This document shows, piece after piece, positions 45,881-53,927 of a stretch of 64,000 nt of DNA. The stretch spans positions 1-64,000 of the forward strand of contig JALVYB010000005.1 in NCBI GenBank assembly GCA_027038175.1. Direction: 5' to 3'. Source of the stretch: Caldifarciminota bacterium (GTDB taxonomy: Bacteria; Hydrothermota; Hydrothermia; UBA1063; CAJXJZ01). The notes beneath the pieces are model-generated. The model saw only the letters and a program-made list of their open reading frames with translations, ran no database searches and was not told the DNA's origin. The position numbers and the translations under genes were made by a program. Numbering within the stretch: position 1 is the stretch's first letter; the number at the start of each line of letters is the position of its first letter.

Positions 45881-46666
45881 ATGAAGAGAGAAATACCGCT
45901 TTTTATAACCTTCATAACCGGTGTTCTTCTTGTTATTGCCCTTTTTGTCCCGCATAAGCCTTTTGGGCAACTTCAGCAAACCTTTAACGATTGGCTTATC
46001 ATAGTTGGCGGTTTCACCATGATACTGGGACTTGATTCACTTCTATTGCACAACTGGGAGAAGATTAAAAGAAAAAAGGAAGGGTGGATAAGCTCAGCAT
46101 TTCTCATTGCAAGTTTCTTTATAACACTTTTCTGGGGATTTGGAGAAGGTGCCATTGCTCATAGAAGCCCTTTTGACCCGTCTGCAACCTTTCTAAGGTA
46201 TTTTTACACATATGTGTTCGTACCGCTTCAGGCAACGATGTTTTCACTACTTGCTTTCTTCATAGCAAGTGCTGCATATAGAGCCTTTAGAGCGAAGGAT
46301 GGCAATTCAACACTCTTACTTTCAGCGGCAGCACTTGTTATGCTTGGAAGAGTGCCTGCGGGACAGGAAGTAGCTCCATGGATCTTTGCATTTGTTTTGC
46401 TACTCCTTGCGTACTATTTCTTTAAAGAGGGTTCCAAAACCACGGGAACCCAGAAAACCCTTTATCTTATAGGTGCTCTTGTTTCTATTCTTCTTATCTA
46501 TCCCGTGTTTTACATTCTTCTACATTATCTTAACGGAATTGCTGACTGGATTATGAATATTCCGCAGATGGCTGCTAAGAGAGGAATCTGGATAGGAATA
46601 TCGCTCGGTGGAATAGCAATGTCACTAAGGATTATACTGGGTGTTGAAAAAACCTATTTGCAGTAG
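45881..46666 (+). CDS. Polytopic membrane protein of the DUF6754-type operon
   Basis: This protein of 261 residues has about seven to eight hydrophobic helices. The helices carry few charged residues apart from a cytosolic KIKRKKEG stretch and a conserved-looking loop FGEGAIAHRSPFDPSATFLRYFYTYV. No known transporter or enzyme motif is recognised. GGAGG precedes the ATG. It lies 10 bases after the DUF6754 gene and 12 before the next membrane protein, and it probably forms part of one membrane complex with them. Confidence 0.55.
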   Translation: MKREIPLFITFITGVLLVIALFVPHKPFGQLQQTFNDWLIIVGGFTMILGLDSLLLHNWEKIKRKKEGWISSAFLIASFFITLFWGFGEGAIAHRSPFDPSATFLRYFYTYVFVPLQATMFSLLAFFIASAAYRAFRAKDGNSTLLLSAAALVMLGRVPAGQEVAPWIFAFVLLLLAYYFFKEGSKTTGTQKTLYLIGALVSILLIYPVFYILLHYLNGIADWIMNIPQMAAKRGIWIGISLGGIAMSLRIILGVEKTYLQ

Positions 46667-46678
46667 GAGGGGAGAAAA

Positions 46679-47500
46679 ATGAGAGATTTTTTGCGTAAAG
46701 CCGGCAATATAGACAGAAGAGTAATATATCTCATTATATTTTTAGCAGTTGCGTTGACCATCTTGTTTAAAATACGTTTTAAATCCACTCCACTTCCTGA
46801 AGTAAAACGTTCTTACGAGATAATCAATAGTCTGCCAGCAGGGTCTGTTGTTATGTTCTCCATTGATTACGATGCATCAAGTATGCCAGAACTCGATCCA
46901 ATGCTAAGGGCAATGCTGAGGCACTGTTTTGAAAAGAATCTTAAAGTGATTATGCTTGGACACTGGCCCCTGGGGCTTCCCCTTGGTCAGATAGCCCTTG
47001 AGGATGTCGCAAGGCAGTATCATAAGAAATATGGGGTTGATTATGTGTTCCTTGGCTATAGACCAGGGCTTCAGGCTGTAATGTTAAATCTTGGCAAAGA
47101 AATAAGAAGTGTATTCTCTACGGATTATCGAGGAACTCCTCTTGATTCACTTCCAATGATGAGAGGGGTGCACAACTACAACGATATTGCGATTTTGGTG
47201 GGACTTGAAGCAGGTTCTGTAGGAGACATGTGGGTACAATTTGCCAACGCAAGGTTTAATCAGAAAATAATCCTTGGTTCTACGGCAGTTATTACTCCTG
47301 ACCTCTATCCATATCTTCAGGCTGGACAGATTGTAGGTCTCATTGGAGGACTTAGAGGTGCATCTGACTATGAAGAACTTGTAAATCATCCTGCAATAGC
47401 CAGTGCCGGTATGGCATCTCAGACAGTAGTTCATGTGCTAATTATACTTCTCATATTGCTTGGTAACATAGGTTATTTTGCAACAAGGAGGGGAAAATGA
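46679..47500 (+). CDS. Membrane protein with a DUF6754-like domain between two helices
   Basis: The 273-residue protein has a transmembrane helix at about 16-32, an alpha/beta domain of roughly 200 residues and a C-terminal helix (VVHVLIILLILLGNIGYF). The late part of the domain reads ILGSTAVITPDLYPYLQAG, then IVGLIGGLRGASDYEELVNHP. It lines up with the end of the first gene of the operon (IQISGTTSVTQLPFFIAA, then TLIGEEMYAASAYLSKDP), suggesting the two are distant paralogues with the same topology. Function unknown. The stop overlaps the next gene by four bases. Confidence 0.55.
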   Translation: MRDFLRKAGNIDRRVIYLIIFLAVALTILFKIRFKSTPLPEVKRSYEIINSLPAGSVVMFSIDYDASSMPELDPMLRAMLRHCFEKNLKVIMLGHWPLGLPLGQIALEDVARQYHKKYGVDYVFLGYRPGLQAVMLNLGKEIRSVFSTDYRGTPLDSLPMMRGVHNYNDIAILVGLEAGSVGDMWVQFANARFNQKIILGSTAVITPDLYPYLQAGQIVGLIGGLRGASDYEELVNHPAIASAGMASQTVVHVLIILLILLGNIGYFATRRGK

Positions 47501-48147
47501 ATATATCTTTTAATCCATGGGTATGGGTTGCAGCATTTTTAACGCTTTCCATGATGAGTTTCCTTTATAAGGACAATATATTTTACAAGATCGGTGAGCA
47601 TATTTATGTGGGAAGTTCAGCGGCGTTTATGCTTATTTATCTATGGTATTTTGATGTAAAACCCAAGCTGGTAGATGGATTTATGTACAATACCGGTATA
47701 AATAAGTGGATACTGATAATTCCGGCTCTTTTATCTTTGTTCATGTTAATGAGATTTATAAGACCTGTTGCCTGGATCTCAAGATGGGCCATAGCATTTA
47801 CAGTTGGTATGGGTTCTGGTCTTGGAATTACGGGCCTTTTGCAGGGGTTTCTTGTGCCTCAGATTAAGGCCACTTTCCTTCCTCTTTACGTTCATGGCTC
47901 AAATACGCTCATGAGCATTTATCTTTCCCTTAACAATATTCTGATGGTGATAGGAACACTATCTGCCATTGTATATTTCTACTTCTCCAAAGAGCATACA
48001 GGCCCTGTTAAAAAGATCTCCCAGGTTGGAATAACCTTCATAATGGTTGCTTTTGGTGCCTCATTCGGTTACACAGTGATGGCACGTATTTCGCTGCTTA
48101 TAGGAAGAGTCTATTTCCTTCTCCATAACTGGTTAGGACTTGTATGA
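47497..48147 (+). CDS. Polytopic membrane protein of the DUF6754-type operon
   Basis: The 216-residue protein has about six hydrophobic helices. Recognisable stretches are FLYKDNIFYKIGEHIYVGSS in the first cytosolic/periplasmic loop and GMGSGLGITGLLQGFLVPQ in the middle. No family is recognised. It is coupled by ATGA to both the preceding gene and lspA. The strict coupling across four genes suggests fixed stoichiometry in one membrane assembly. Confidence 0.55.
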   Translation: MNISFNPWVWVAAFLTLSMMSFLYKDNIFYKIGEHIYVGSSAAFMLIYLWYFDVKPKLVDGFMYNTGINKWILIIPALLSLFMLMRFIRPVAWISRWAIAFTVGMGSGLGITGLLQGFLVPQIKATFLPLYVHGSNTLMSIYLSLNNILMVIGTLSAIVYFYFSKEHTGPVKKISQVGITFIMVAFGASFGYTVMARISLLIGRVYFLLHNWLGLV

Positions 48148-48692
48148 AATTAAAATTAGGTTTCTACAAAAAATTCCTGCTCCTTTTATATGTATTGCTC
48201 GTTGCAGTGGACTGGGGTACCAAGTTTATTGTTAAAAATACGTTCTTTTATGGAGAATCTCGTGAGGTTGTGGGGAATTTCTTTCGACTTACCTATGTTG
48301 AGAACCCCTATTCTCTATTTTCAATAAAATTAAGCAGCAATTTTCCGTATGTGTGGTTTTCTATTGCCGTTATCCTTGTGATATTTGTGATATTTCTGTT
48401 TGAAAAAAACAGATGGCATAACTTTATTTATATTCTCTTTATGGCTGGTGCAACAGGTAATTTGATAGATAGGTTGAAATACGACAGGGTGGTGGATTTC
48501 TTTGATTTCGGGATAAATAACCATTTACGCTGGCCGGTTTTCAACTTTGCGGATTCCTATATAACAATCGGGATGATATTACTTGTCATTTCCATTATAA
48601 TAGATATGTTGAAAAACAGAAAAATTAAGGATAGGACTTTAAATGAGGAAGAAATAGCAGAAGAAGAAAACAAGGAGTTGGAGAATGCATAG
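48144..48692 (+). CDS. lspA: Lipoprotein signal peptidase LspA
   Basis: The type II signal peptidase cleaves prolipoproteins after lipid attachment. The 182 residues have four helices; the catalytic Asp dyad is Asp118 (DRVVDFFDF) and Asp137 (VFNFADSYI), with the expected 19-residue spacing. GNLIDRL and the N-terminal DWGTKFIV are also conserved. A highly acidic C-terminal tail of about 20 residues (NEEEIAEEENKELE) is an extra. It is the fifth gene of the envelope operon, with eight bases overlapping the barrel gene. Confidence 0.93.
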   Translation: MKLKLGFYKKFLLLLYVLLVAVDWGTKFIVKNTFFYGESREVVGNFFRLTYVENPYSLFSIKLSSNFPYVWFSIAVILVIFVIFLFEKNRWHNFIYILFMAGATGNLIDRLKYDRVVDFFDFGINNHLRWPVFNFADSYITIGMILLVISIIIDMLKNRKIKDRTLNEEEIAEEENKELENA

Positions 48693-49704
48693 CATAGTAA
48701 TATTACTGTTTGCCTATACAAGATTTTTCGCCCTTTCAGGCGGAGGCGATATGGTAGTGAGAAACCCCATCTCTCTCATAAGAGTAGATGGAGAAGGGGC
48801 AAAAGTAGAGATGTCACTTTACGGAGCAAGGAGTAGGGAAAGGTGGGGAATACTCACCTATGACAAATATAATAACTCTGTAGGAGATATGGGTATATAT
48901 GGCAGGACCTCCCTTTACTCCAATATGCCATCATTCATCGCCAGTTATGCAAAGAAAAACTTTGCAGTTTCTCTTGGTTATATACCCATTCTTAACTACG
49001 ATTATAGGTACGAGAAAAATCTAAAAGATGCCAATTATCTTCCTTCTAACAATTACGATATAAAAAGAAGTGGAGGTTTAAGTCTCCTTGGTATTGGTGG
49101 AGAGGGCAGGTATAAAAGGTTCTACCTTGGAGCGTATATCTCGTATGGGAAAGGCAAAATCGAGGAAACAGATGCTTATCCAGATACTACAATTGTAGGG
49201 TCAGAGGACCTTAAAGGTTTCATTCCATATGCCTACATTGGGGCGAGTCTGGATAATGTATCGCTCCTATTGGGATTCAATCCCAGAGTTACGCTCTCAA
49301 GTAATACTTACCCCGCATATCCCATGTCAGTATACGTAAATCTGGGGCTATTCAGAGCAACTCCCCTGATGGACAAGGCCACTTTTGAATTTATCTACAG
49401 GTTTTATGAGAAGGCAGGATACTTAGCGGATGGTTTTACCATTCTTGCAGGACTTGAGCACACAGCATTCAACAACTTTTTCTTTAATGTAAAAGCAGGT
49501 GTAGAAAAGACATATCTTCAGGAGTCCACGTACATTCCAGTCTATCAGATTGCTTTTGGGCAGGAATTTCAGGGAATGAAAGTATTTGCTGGAATGGAAT
49601 ATCAGACGGTAAAATACTCAAGACACGATTCTCAATCGGACGAATACGCTGAGGTGTCTGAAAATACTTTGAGATTTAGACTTGGCGTAAGTATTAAACC
49701 CTGA
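48685..49704 (+). CDS. Outer-membrane beta-barrel protein, last gene of the DUF6754-type operon
   Basis: The 339-residue protein has a short signal sequence (about residues 1-17) followed by many amphipathic beta strands and ends in an aromatic/hydrophobic strand (LRFRLGVSI). It resembles the PorV/FadL-like barrels common in FCB genomes: the opening GGGDMVVRNPISLIRVD is reminiscent of that group. Function unknown. Its start overlaps lspA by eight bases. A strong hairpin terminator follows at 49731-49758. Confidence 0.6.
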   Translation: MHSIVILLFAYTRFFALSGGGDMVVRNPISLIRVDGEGAKVEMSLYGARSRERWGILTYDKYNNSVGDMGIYGRTSLYSNMPSFIASYAKKNFAVSLGYIPILNYDYRYEKNLKDANYLPSNNYDIKRSGGLSLLGIGGEGRYKRFYLGAYISYGKGKIEETDAYPDTTIVGSEDLKGFIPYAYIGASLDNVSLLLGFNPRVTLSSNTYPAYPMSVYVNLGLFRATPLMDKATFEFIYRFYEKAGYLADGFTILAGLEHTAFNNFFFNVKAGVEKTYLQESTYIPVYQIAFGQEFQGMKVFAGMEYQTVKYSRHDSQSDEYAEVSENTLRFRLGVSIKP

Positions 49705-49730
49705 TTTTCAAAAAGCAGTTGAAAAAAATA

Positions 49731-49758
49731 AAAGGGCTACCTTCAGGTAGCCCTTTTT
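49731..49758. terminator. Bidirectional rho-independent terminator
   Basis: An 11-base stem (AAAGGGCTACC/GGTAGCCCTTT, loop TTCA) flanked by A-tracts upstream and T-tracts downstream. It can end the envelope operon on the plus strand and the suf operon on the minus strand. Confidence 0.93.
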
Positions 49759-49764
49759 AGTTTC

Positions 49765-50973
49765 CTACATCCTTCTCTGCACGATTTCAATGTTTCGGGT
49801 GTTTAAAAGATACTCAAGGAATTTCAGCATAACCTCATAGAACCTTTCCGGTATGGTAGATGAAAGCACTTCTTCGAGGTATGATTTTACCATGAGATAA
49901 ACAATATCTCTATCTGATAGGCCTCTTGAGGCAAGATATGTAGCCACTTTTTCTTCTATCTGACCTATATATGCAGAGTGACTCATCTGGACAAGATTCT
50001 CCGTGGTTTCAAAGGCAGGAAGAGAAAACTGTTCTGCATCGTGTGATAACACCACTCCTTTTGAGTCTATGTGTGCCTTTGAACCCTTTGAACCGGATAT
50101 AGCCTTTATTTTAACGAAAGAATTGGAAGATGAGGTATCCATGCTCACCTGTCTTGTATTCACAAGGGAGATAGAATTTTCACCTCTGTGCTCTACTTCT
50201 ATCCATTCATAGTATTTACCGTCCTCGACGCCAAAACTAAGGGTGTTAAGGTTAAGAGAACTGTCTTTATTCAAAATTGCCTTAACATCTCTACCGGTAA
50301 TTTTTCCATTTTTGAAATTAAGCAGGGAAAGTGTCAGACTTGCCCCTTCTCCAAGGAAAATGCGAGTAAAAATTCGAGCATCAAGGTATGGAGGGAATGA
50401 GTGAATAAGTGAAATGTTTGCCTTTGCCCCTTCTTTTACAATAATCTCCACAGTTGAAAAATAGTATGGGGAGTTTATGAGTCTTGGGGCCGGGCTACCA
50501 AGTGCAATATTGCCTTCAGAATTTTCCTGGAATTCAATATACGTATGGGGAAATGGGACATAGGAAAACTTAAGAAGAGATGGCAAATAAAGTGATTCAT
50601 CCTGGATTCTCAAATCTTGCGGAAACCTTATATATATTCCACCGTAACTCTTCTTTATATGCTTTTTGAGTTGTGCATCATCCTCTTCTTTAAACAGGGA
50701 AAAAACACCGGCCTTTTTTAAAAACAGTTTTTTATCCGTACTCGGGTCATTAAGATACTCTATTTTGAGACCTCTTTTTTCAAGATTTTCCTGCATTATG
50801 GCGTATTTTTCGGGTACTTTCTCCATTTCAAGTCCCATGACGAAGTTCCACTCGTCCTCAGGTATGTTGAGATGTCTGAGGAGTTTTTTAATCTCCTCTT
50901 TAATTTCAGGAGTAACCGGTGGCATCCCTTCATTGTAGTTAAATTCAGGAAAAAATCTATTTTTCTCAAGCAT
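49765..50973 (-). CDS. sufD: SufD-like Fe-S cluster assembly protein
   Basis: The 402-residue SufBD-family protein has the C-terminal right-handed beta-helix and the ending SHSAYIGQIEEKVATYLASRGLSDRDIVYLMVKSYLEEVL typical of SufB/SufD (quoted as two joined parts: strand SAYIGQIEEK, helix region RGLSDRDIVYL). It lacks SufB's cysteine-bearing core, so it is taken as SufD, the partner in the SufBC2D scaffold. It is the last gene of sufC-sufB-sufD and shares one base with sufB. Confidence 0.82.
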   Translation of the reverse strand: MLEKNRFFPEFNYNEGMPPVTPEIKEEIKKLLRHLNIPEDEWNFVMGLEMEKVPEKYAIMQENLEKRGLKIEYLNDPSTDKKLFLKKAGVFSLFKEEDDAQLKKHIKKSYGGIYIRFPQDLRIQDESLYLPSLLKFSYVPFPHTYIEFQENSEGNIALGSPAPRLINSPYYFSTVEIIVKEGAKANISLIHSFPPYLDARIFTRIFLGEGASLTLSLLNFKNGKITGRDVKAILNKDSSLNLNTLSFGVEDGKYYEWIEVEHRGENSISLVNTRQVSMDTSSSNSFVKIKAISGSKGSKAHIDSKGVVLSHDAEQFSLPAFETTENLVQMSHSAYIGQIEEKVATYLASRGLSDRDIVYLMVKSYLEEVLSSTIPERFYEVMLKFLEYLLNTRNIEIVQRRM

Positions 50974-52274
50974 CAGAACCCTCCCTTAGCCACAAGTTCG
51001 GCTATTCTATTGATTTCTTTTAAGTACTCAAACGGAATGTGTTTTGTCACAGGTTCAATGTAACCTTTTACCAGTAATGCCATTGCCTCCTCTTCAGAAA
51101 GTCCACGTGCCATAAGATATGACAGGCTATCCTCTGAAATTTTGCCAACATATGCTTCGTGTGTAAGTTCAGAACTTGGAGATATACTTTTTACTCCGGG
51201 ATATGTTGTATGTGCACCCCCGCTGTTTAAGAGTATTCCTGAGCATTCGATATGCCCCTTTGAAAAACATGCACCCTGGTCACTTTCTATATGTGTGTAG
51301 GAATTAGAAATACCCTTGTCTCTTATCACTCCTTTTGTCTGAATAAGGCCTGATGTCTCTTCTGCCTCAAGGTAGATTTTGATGACATCGTCAAGGTATT
51401 CTTCTCTCTTAACAAAAGAAATGGAATGAACAGTTGCTTTCGCACCTTTGCCTTTCAGATGGATTTCCTCATATCGTCCTGCAGATTTACCGGTCCCTAA
51501 TATGGCTACTGCAACCTCAATTTCTCCCCCTTCTTCAACCTGAACATTGGTATATGGGCGGGTATTCACATATTCAGGCCAGTTCTGAAGAACAATCCCT
51601 TTAACCTTTGCGTTTTTCTTTACATAAACCTCTGTCGCTCCTATATGAGCCGAGAACCTCACAAGTGGAGGTGCTGTACATCCTTCCACGAAGGTCGCTT
51701 CAGCACCTTTATCTGCTATAATAAGCGCATGGTCAGCCTGTGCTAATGCCCCTTCCGTTATCAGAAAGTAAGTATGTAGTGGATATGCGATTTTCGCTCC
51801 CTCCTTAATCCACATAAAGATTCCACCGTTCCAGTAAGCGGTATGATATGCTGCAAACTTATTAGTTTTATAGGGCATAAGTCTGAATGCGTAATCCTGA
51901 AGCCAGTCATAGGTTTTAAGAGCATCCAGAAGGCTCATCACCACAACGCCCTGTTTTTCAAAATACTCTTTAAAGGATGTTACCTGAGAGGATGTATCAA
52001 CCTGTATAAGACCGAGTATCTTTTGCCATTCGTATTCAGGTACGCCCATTTTAATGAGCATTTCACGAATATTATCAGGTATGTCATCAAGGCTTTTAAT
52101 TTCAGGTAATTCCACGTCGCCTTTGCCCATGGGGTCATACGTCTCAAGTTCAAGAGGCTTAATTTCAAGAGGGAAAGGAGCCTTTGAAATATACGATTCT
52201 GCCTCCTCTCTTAATTCTATAAGCCATTCAGGCTCACCACGTGATTCTCCTAACTTCCTTGCAATCCCTTTCAT
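50973..52274 (-). CDS. sufB: Fe-S cluster assembly scaffold SufB
   Basis: The 433-residue SufBD-family scaffold has SufB-specific motifs: an N-terminal EPEWLIELREEAESY, TYFLITEGALAQADHALII, FVEGCTAPPLVRFSAH with the SufB Cys, and the ending LTHEAYVGKISEDSLSYL. It is shorter than E. coli SufB (495), like the compact SufB of thermophiles and archaea. It lies three bases after sufC and overlaps sufD by one base. Confidence 0.9.
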   Translation of the reverse strand: MKGIARKLGESRGEPEWLIELREEAESYISKAPFPLEIKPLELETYDPMGKGDVELPEIKSLDDIPDNIREMLIKMGVPEYEWQKILGLIQVDTSSQVTSFKEYFEKQGVVVMSLLDALKTYDWLQDYAFRLMPYKTNKFAAYHTAYWNGGIFMWIKEGAKIAYPLHTYFLITEGALAQADHALIIADKGAEATFVEGCTAPPLVRFSAHIGATEVYVKKNAKVKGIVLQNWPEYVNTRPYTNVQVEEGGEIEVAVAILGTGKSAGRYEEIHLKGKGAKATVHSISFVKREEYLDDVIKIYLEAEETSGLIQTKGVIRDKGISNSYTHIESDQGACFSKGHIECSGILLNSGGAHTTYPGVKSISPSSELTHEAYVGKISEDSLSYLMARGLSEEEAMALLVKGYIEPVTKHIPFEYLKEINRIAELVAKGGF

Positions 52275-52276
52275 TT

Positions 52277-52984
52277 TTATTCTCCAAATCCCTGTTTCTC
52301 CACCTTTTCAGCAAGTTCAGGTCCTCCTTCTGCCTTTATTTCGCCACCTGCAAGAATATGCACATGAAATCCTTTGCCTATCTCGTTTAAAATTCTTGCA
52401 TAGTGGGTTATAAGGATAATACCTGTGCCTCTCGAAAGTGATTCATTTATAGCGCCTGCAATAAACTTCATGGAGTCCACATCTACGCCTGTGTCTGGCT
52501 CGTCCAAAATAGCGTATTTAGGGGAAAGAAGAAGCATCTGTGCAAGTTCAGCTCTTTTCTTTTCGCCTCCAGAAAACCCAGAATTTACATTTCTCTGTAG
52601 GAACTCCTCAGATAGTCCCATCTTTTCAAAAACGCGTTTAATCCATTCAACATCTGGGCTTTTCCCGTTTTTTTTCAGAGCTTCGAGGAGAAAAGTAAGG
52701 TATCTTAATGAATCAATCTCTACAGGATGTTGGAAAGAAAGAAAAAGCCCTTTTCTTGTCCTTTCGTGCATGGGAATGCCGGTTATATCCTCTCCATTCA
52801 AAATAATTTTTCCTGTATCTATTTTATATCTTGGATGTCCTATAAGTGCCATGGCAAGTGTAGTTTTACCAGAGCCGTTTGGACCCATAATCACATGCAG
52901 TTCACCTGGTTTTACATTCAGGTTTATGTCCCTTAACTTCCGGGTTTCTCCAATGCTGACATGCAAATTCTTAACCTCAAACAT
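52277..52984 (-). CDS. sufC: Fe-S cluster assembly ATPase SufC
   Basis: The ABC-type ATPase powers the SufBCD scaffold. The 235 residues have Walker A GPNGSGKTT near residue 35, signature FSGGEKKRAEL and Walker B YAILDEPDTGVD, the SufC variant of the ABC motif, with a switch His (THYARIL). It is the first gene of the suf operon. TTTACC-17-TAAATT lies upstream and GGAGG sits before the ATG. No cysteine desulfurase or SufU/E is present in the window. Confidence 0.94.
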   Translation of the reverse strand: MFEVKNLHVSIGETRKLRDINLNVKPGELHVIMGPNGSGKTTLAMALIGHPRYKIDTGKIILNGEDITGIPMHERTRKGLFLSFQHPVEIDSLRYLTFLLEALKKNGKSPDVEWIKRVFEKMGLSEEFLQRNVNSGFSGGEKKRAELAQMLLLSPKYAILDEPDTGVDVDSMKFIAGAINESLSRGTGIILITHYARILNEIGKGFHVHILAGGEIKAEGGPELAEKVEKQGFGE

Positions 52985-53016
52985 TAAAAACCTCCACTGT
53001 TTTTGTAATGATAATA

Positions 53017-53045
53017 AATTTAAAGCCAGATGCGTGGTTGGTAAA
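53017..53045 (-). promoter_or_regulatory. Putative promoter of the suf operon
   Basis: Minus strand: TTTACC (53045-53040), a 17-base spacer and TAAATT (53022-53017), about 32 bases before the sufC ATG. It is a moderate match to consensus. Confidence 0.45.
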
Positions 53046-53118
53046 TAGTAAATGAAGCGGAATAGGCAAATAGTATTCTACGAATAAGTTATTTTATAAT
53101 TTTATCTCGTTTTTGGAC

Positions 53119-53147
53119 TTGACTATTCTTCAGATAGAGTATATATT
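53119..53147 (+). promoter_or_regulatory. Promoter of the cyclase-like/NACHT locus (near-leaderless)
   Basis: TTGACT (53119-53124), a 17-base spacer and TATATT (53142-53147). Nine bases separate the -10 box from the ATG at 53157, so the leader would be at most a few bases and no Shine-Dalgarno is present. Confidence 0.7.
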
Positions 53148-53156
53148 TGAATCTTG

Positions 53157-53927
53157 ATGAGTATGGTGGACCCGTCAAAACCATTAGACAAACTATACCT
53201 GTACATATGGATAGACATTCTGGGATTCGGAGATAAATTAAAAAGAGGAAATGAAGATATATTTGATGATTTATTCAGAAAAAGAGAAAAATTGGCGAAG
53301 AAGTTTACCAACGAAGGAGATATACAAAGTGAGGTTATTCTTTTAATTTCAGACTCATTGCTAATTGTATGTGATTTAGATCGTATAGAGCCGAGAAAGT
53401 TATTTGACAACCTTGCACGATTACAAATAGAATTTATTTTGGAAGAAAAAGAATTTATGAGAGGTGGTATGGCAGTTGGTAGGGTATCACAAGCAAAATT
53501 GAAAGAATTGAGGGAAAAGAACAATAATAGAATTGAAGAAGTATTTCTTATAAGTGATGGCTTGGTTAAGGCTTACGAGCTGGAATCGAAGAATGTTCTG
53601 TGGCCAGTTGTTGCTACCACAGATGAGGTATTGGATGAGATAAGGAAAGTTAACCATATAGATGATGTAAATGAGTCTTTTGATCTTGAAAGGGTTAGAG
53701 GAACTAATCATGGTGTTATATATATTGTTGATTTTTTAAAGTATTTGGAAGATGAGGATAAGAGGAACGATTTTGAATATCTTTTATGGGAGAACCTTAA
53801 AAAATTTGAAAACAACAAGAGGGTTTTTGATAAATATATGTGGTTATTAGAGTACTATCAGGTGAAGTTTGATTCTAAAATACGTACGGATAAATGTAAA
53901 AATTATACAGATGGTATACTTCTATGA
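53157..53927 (+). CDS. Divergent class III nucleotide-cyclase-like protein, partner of the NACHT nuclease
   Basis: The 256-residue cytosolic protein has the layout of a class III nucleotidyl cyclase core. Residues 17-25 read IWIDILGFG (first metal Asp20, as in D-I-x-G-F), a second acidic motif is ISDSLLIV (Asp66), and MRGGMAVG (101-108) matches the R-x-G-I-x-x-G strand. A later SDGLVKAYELES matches the VNxAxRxE helix, but the transition-state Asn and Arg appear absent, so activity is uncertain. I cannot name the family. It may start at ATG 53157 or TTG 53154. The stop overlaps the NACHT gene ATG (ATGA), so the two form a translationally coupled pair. AT-rich like its partner. Confidence 0.55.
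   Translation: MSMVDPSKPLDKLYLYIWIDILGFGDKLKRGNEDIFDDLFRKREKLAKKFTNEGDIQSEVILLISDSLLIVCDLDRIEPRKLFDNLARLQIEFILEEKEFMRGGMAVGRVSQAKLKELREKNNNRIEEVFLISDGLVKAYELESKNVLWPVVATTDEVLDEIRKVNHIDDVNESFDLERVRGTNHGVIYIVDFLKYLEDEDKRNDFEYLLWENLKKFENNKRVFDKYMWLLEYYQVKFDSKIRTDKCKNYTDGILL

Noticed and set aside
49765-52984. SufB and SufD as duplicated SufB genes of a minimal SMS system
   Set aside because: The second protein lacks SufB-specific features and lies in a normal sufCBD order; two distinct SufBD proteins fit better.
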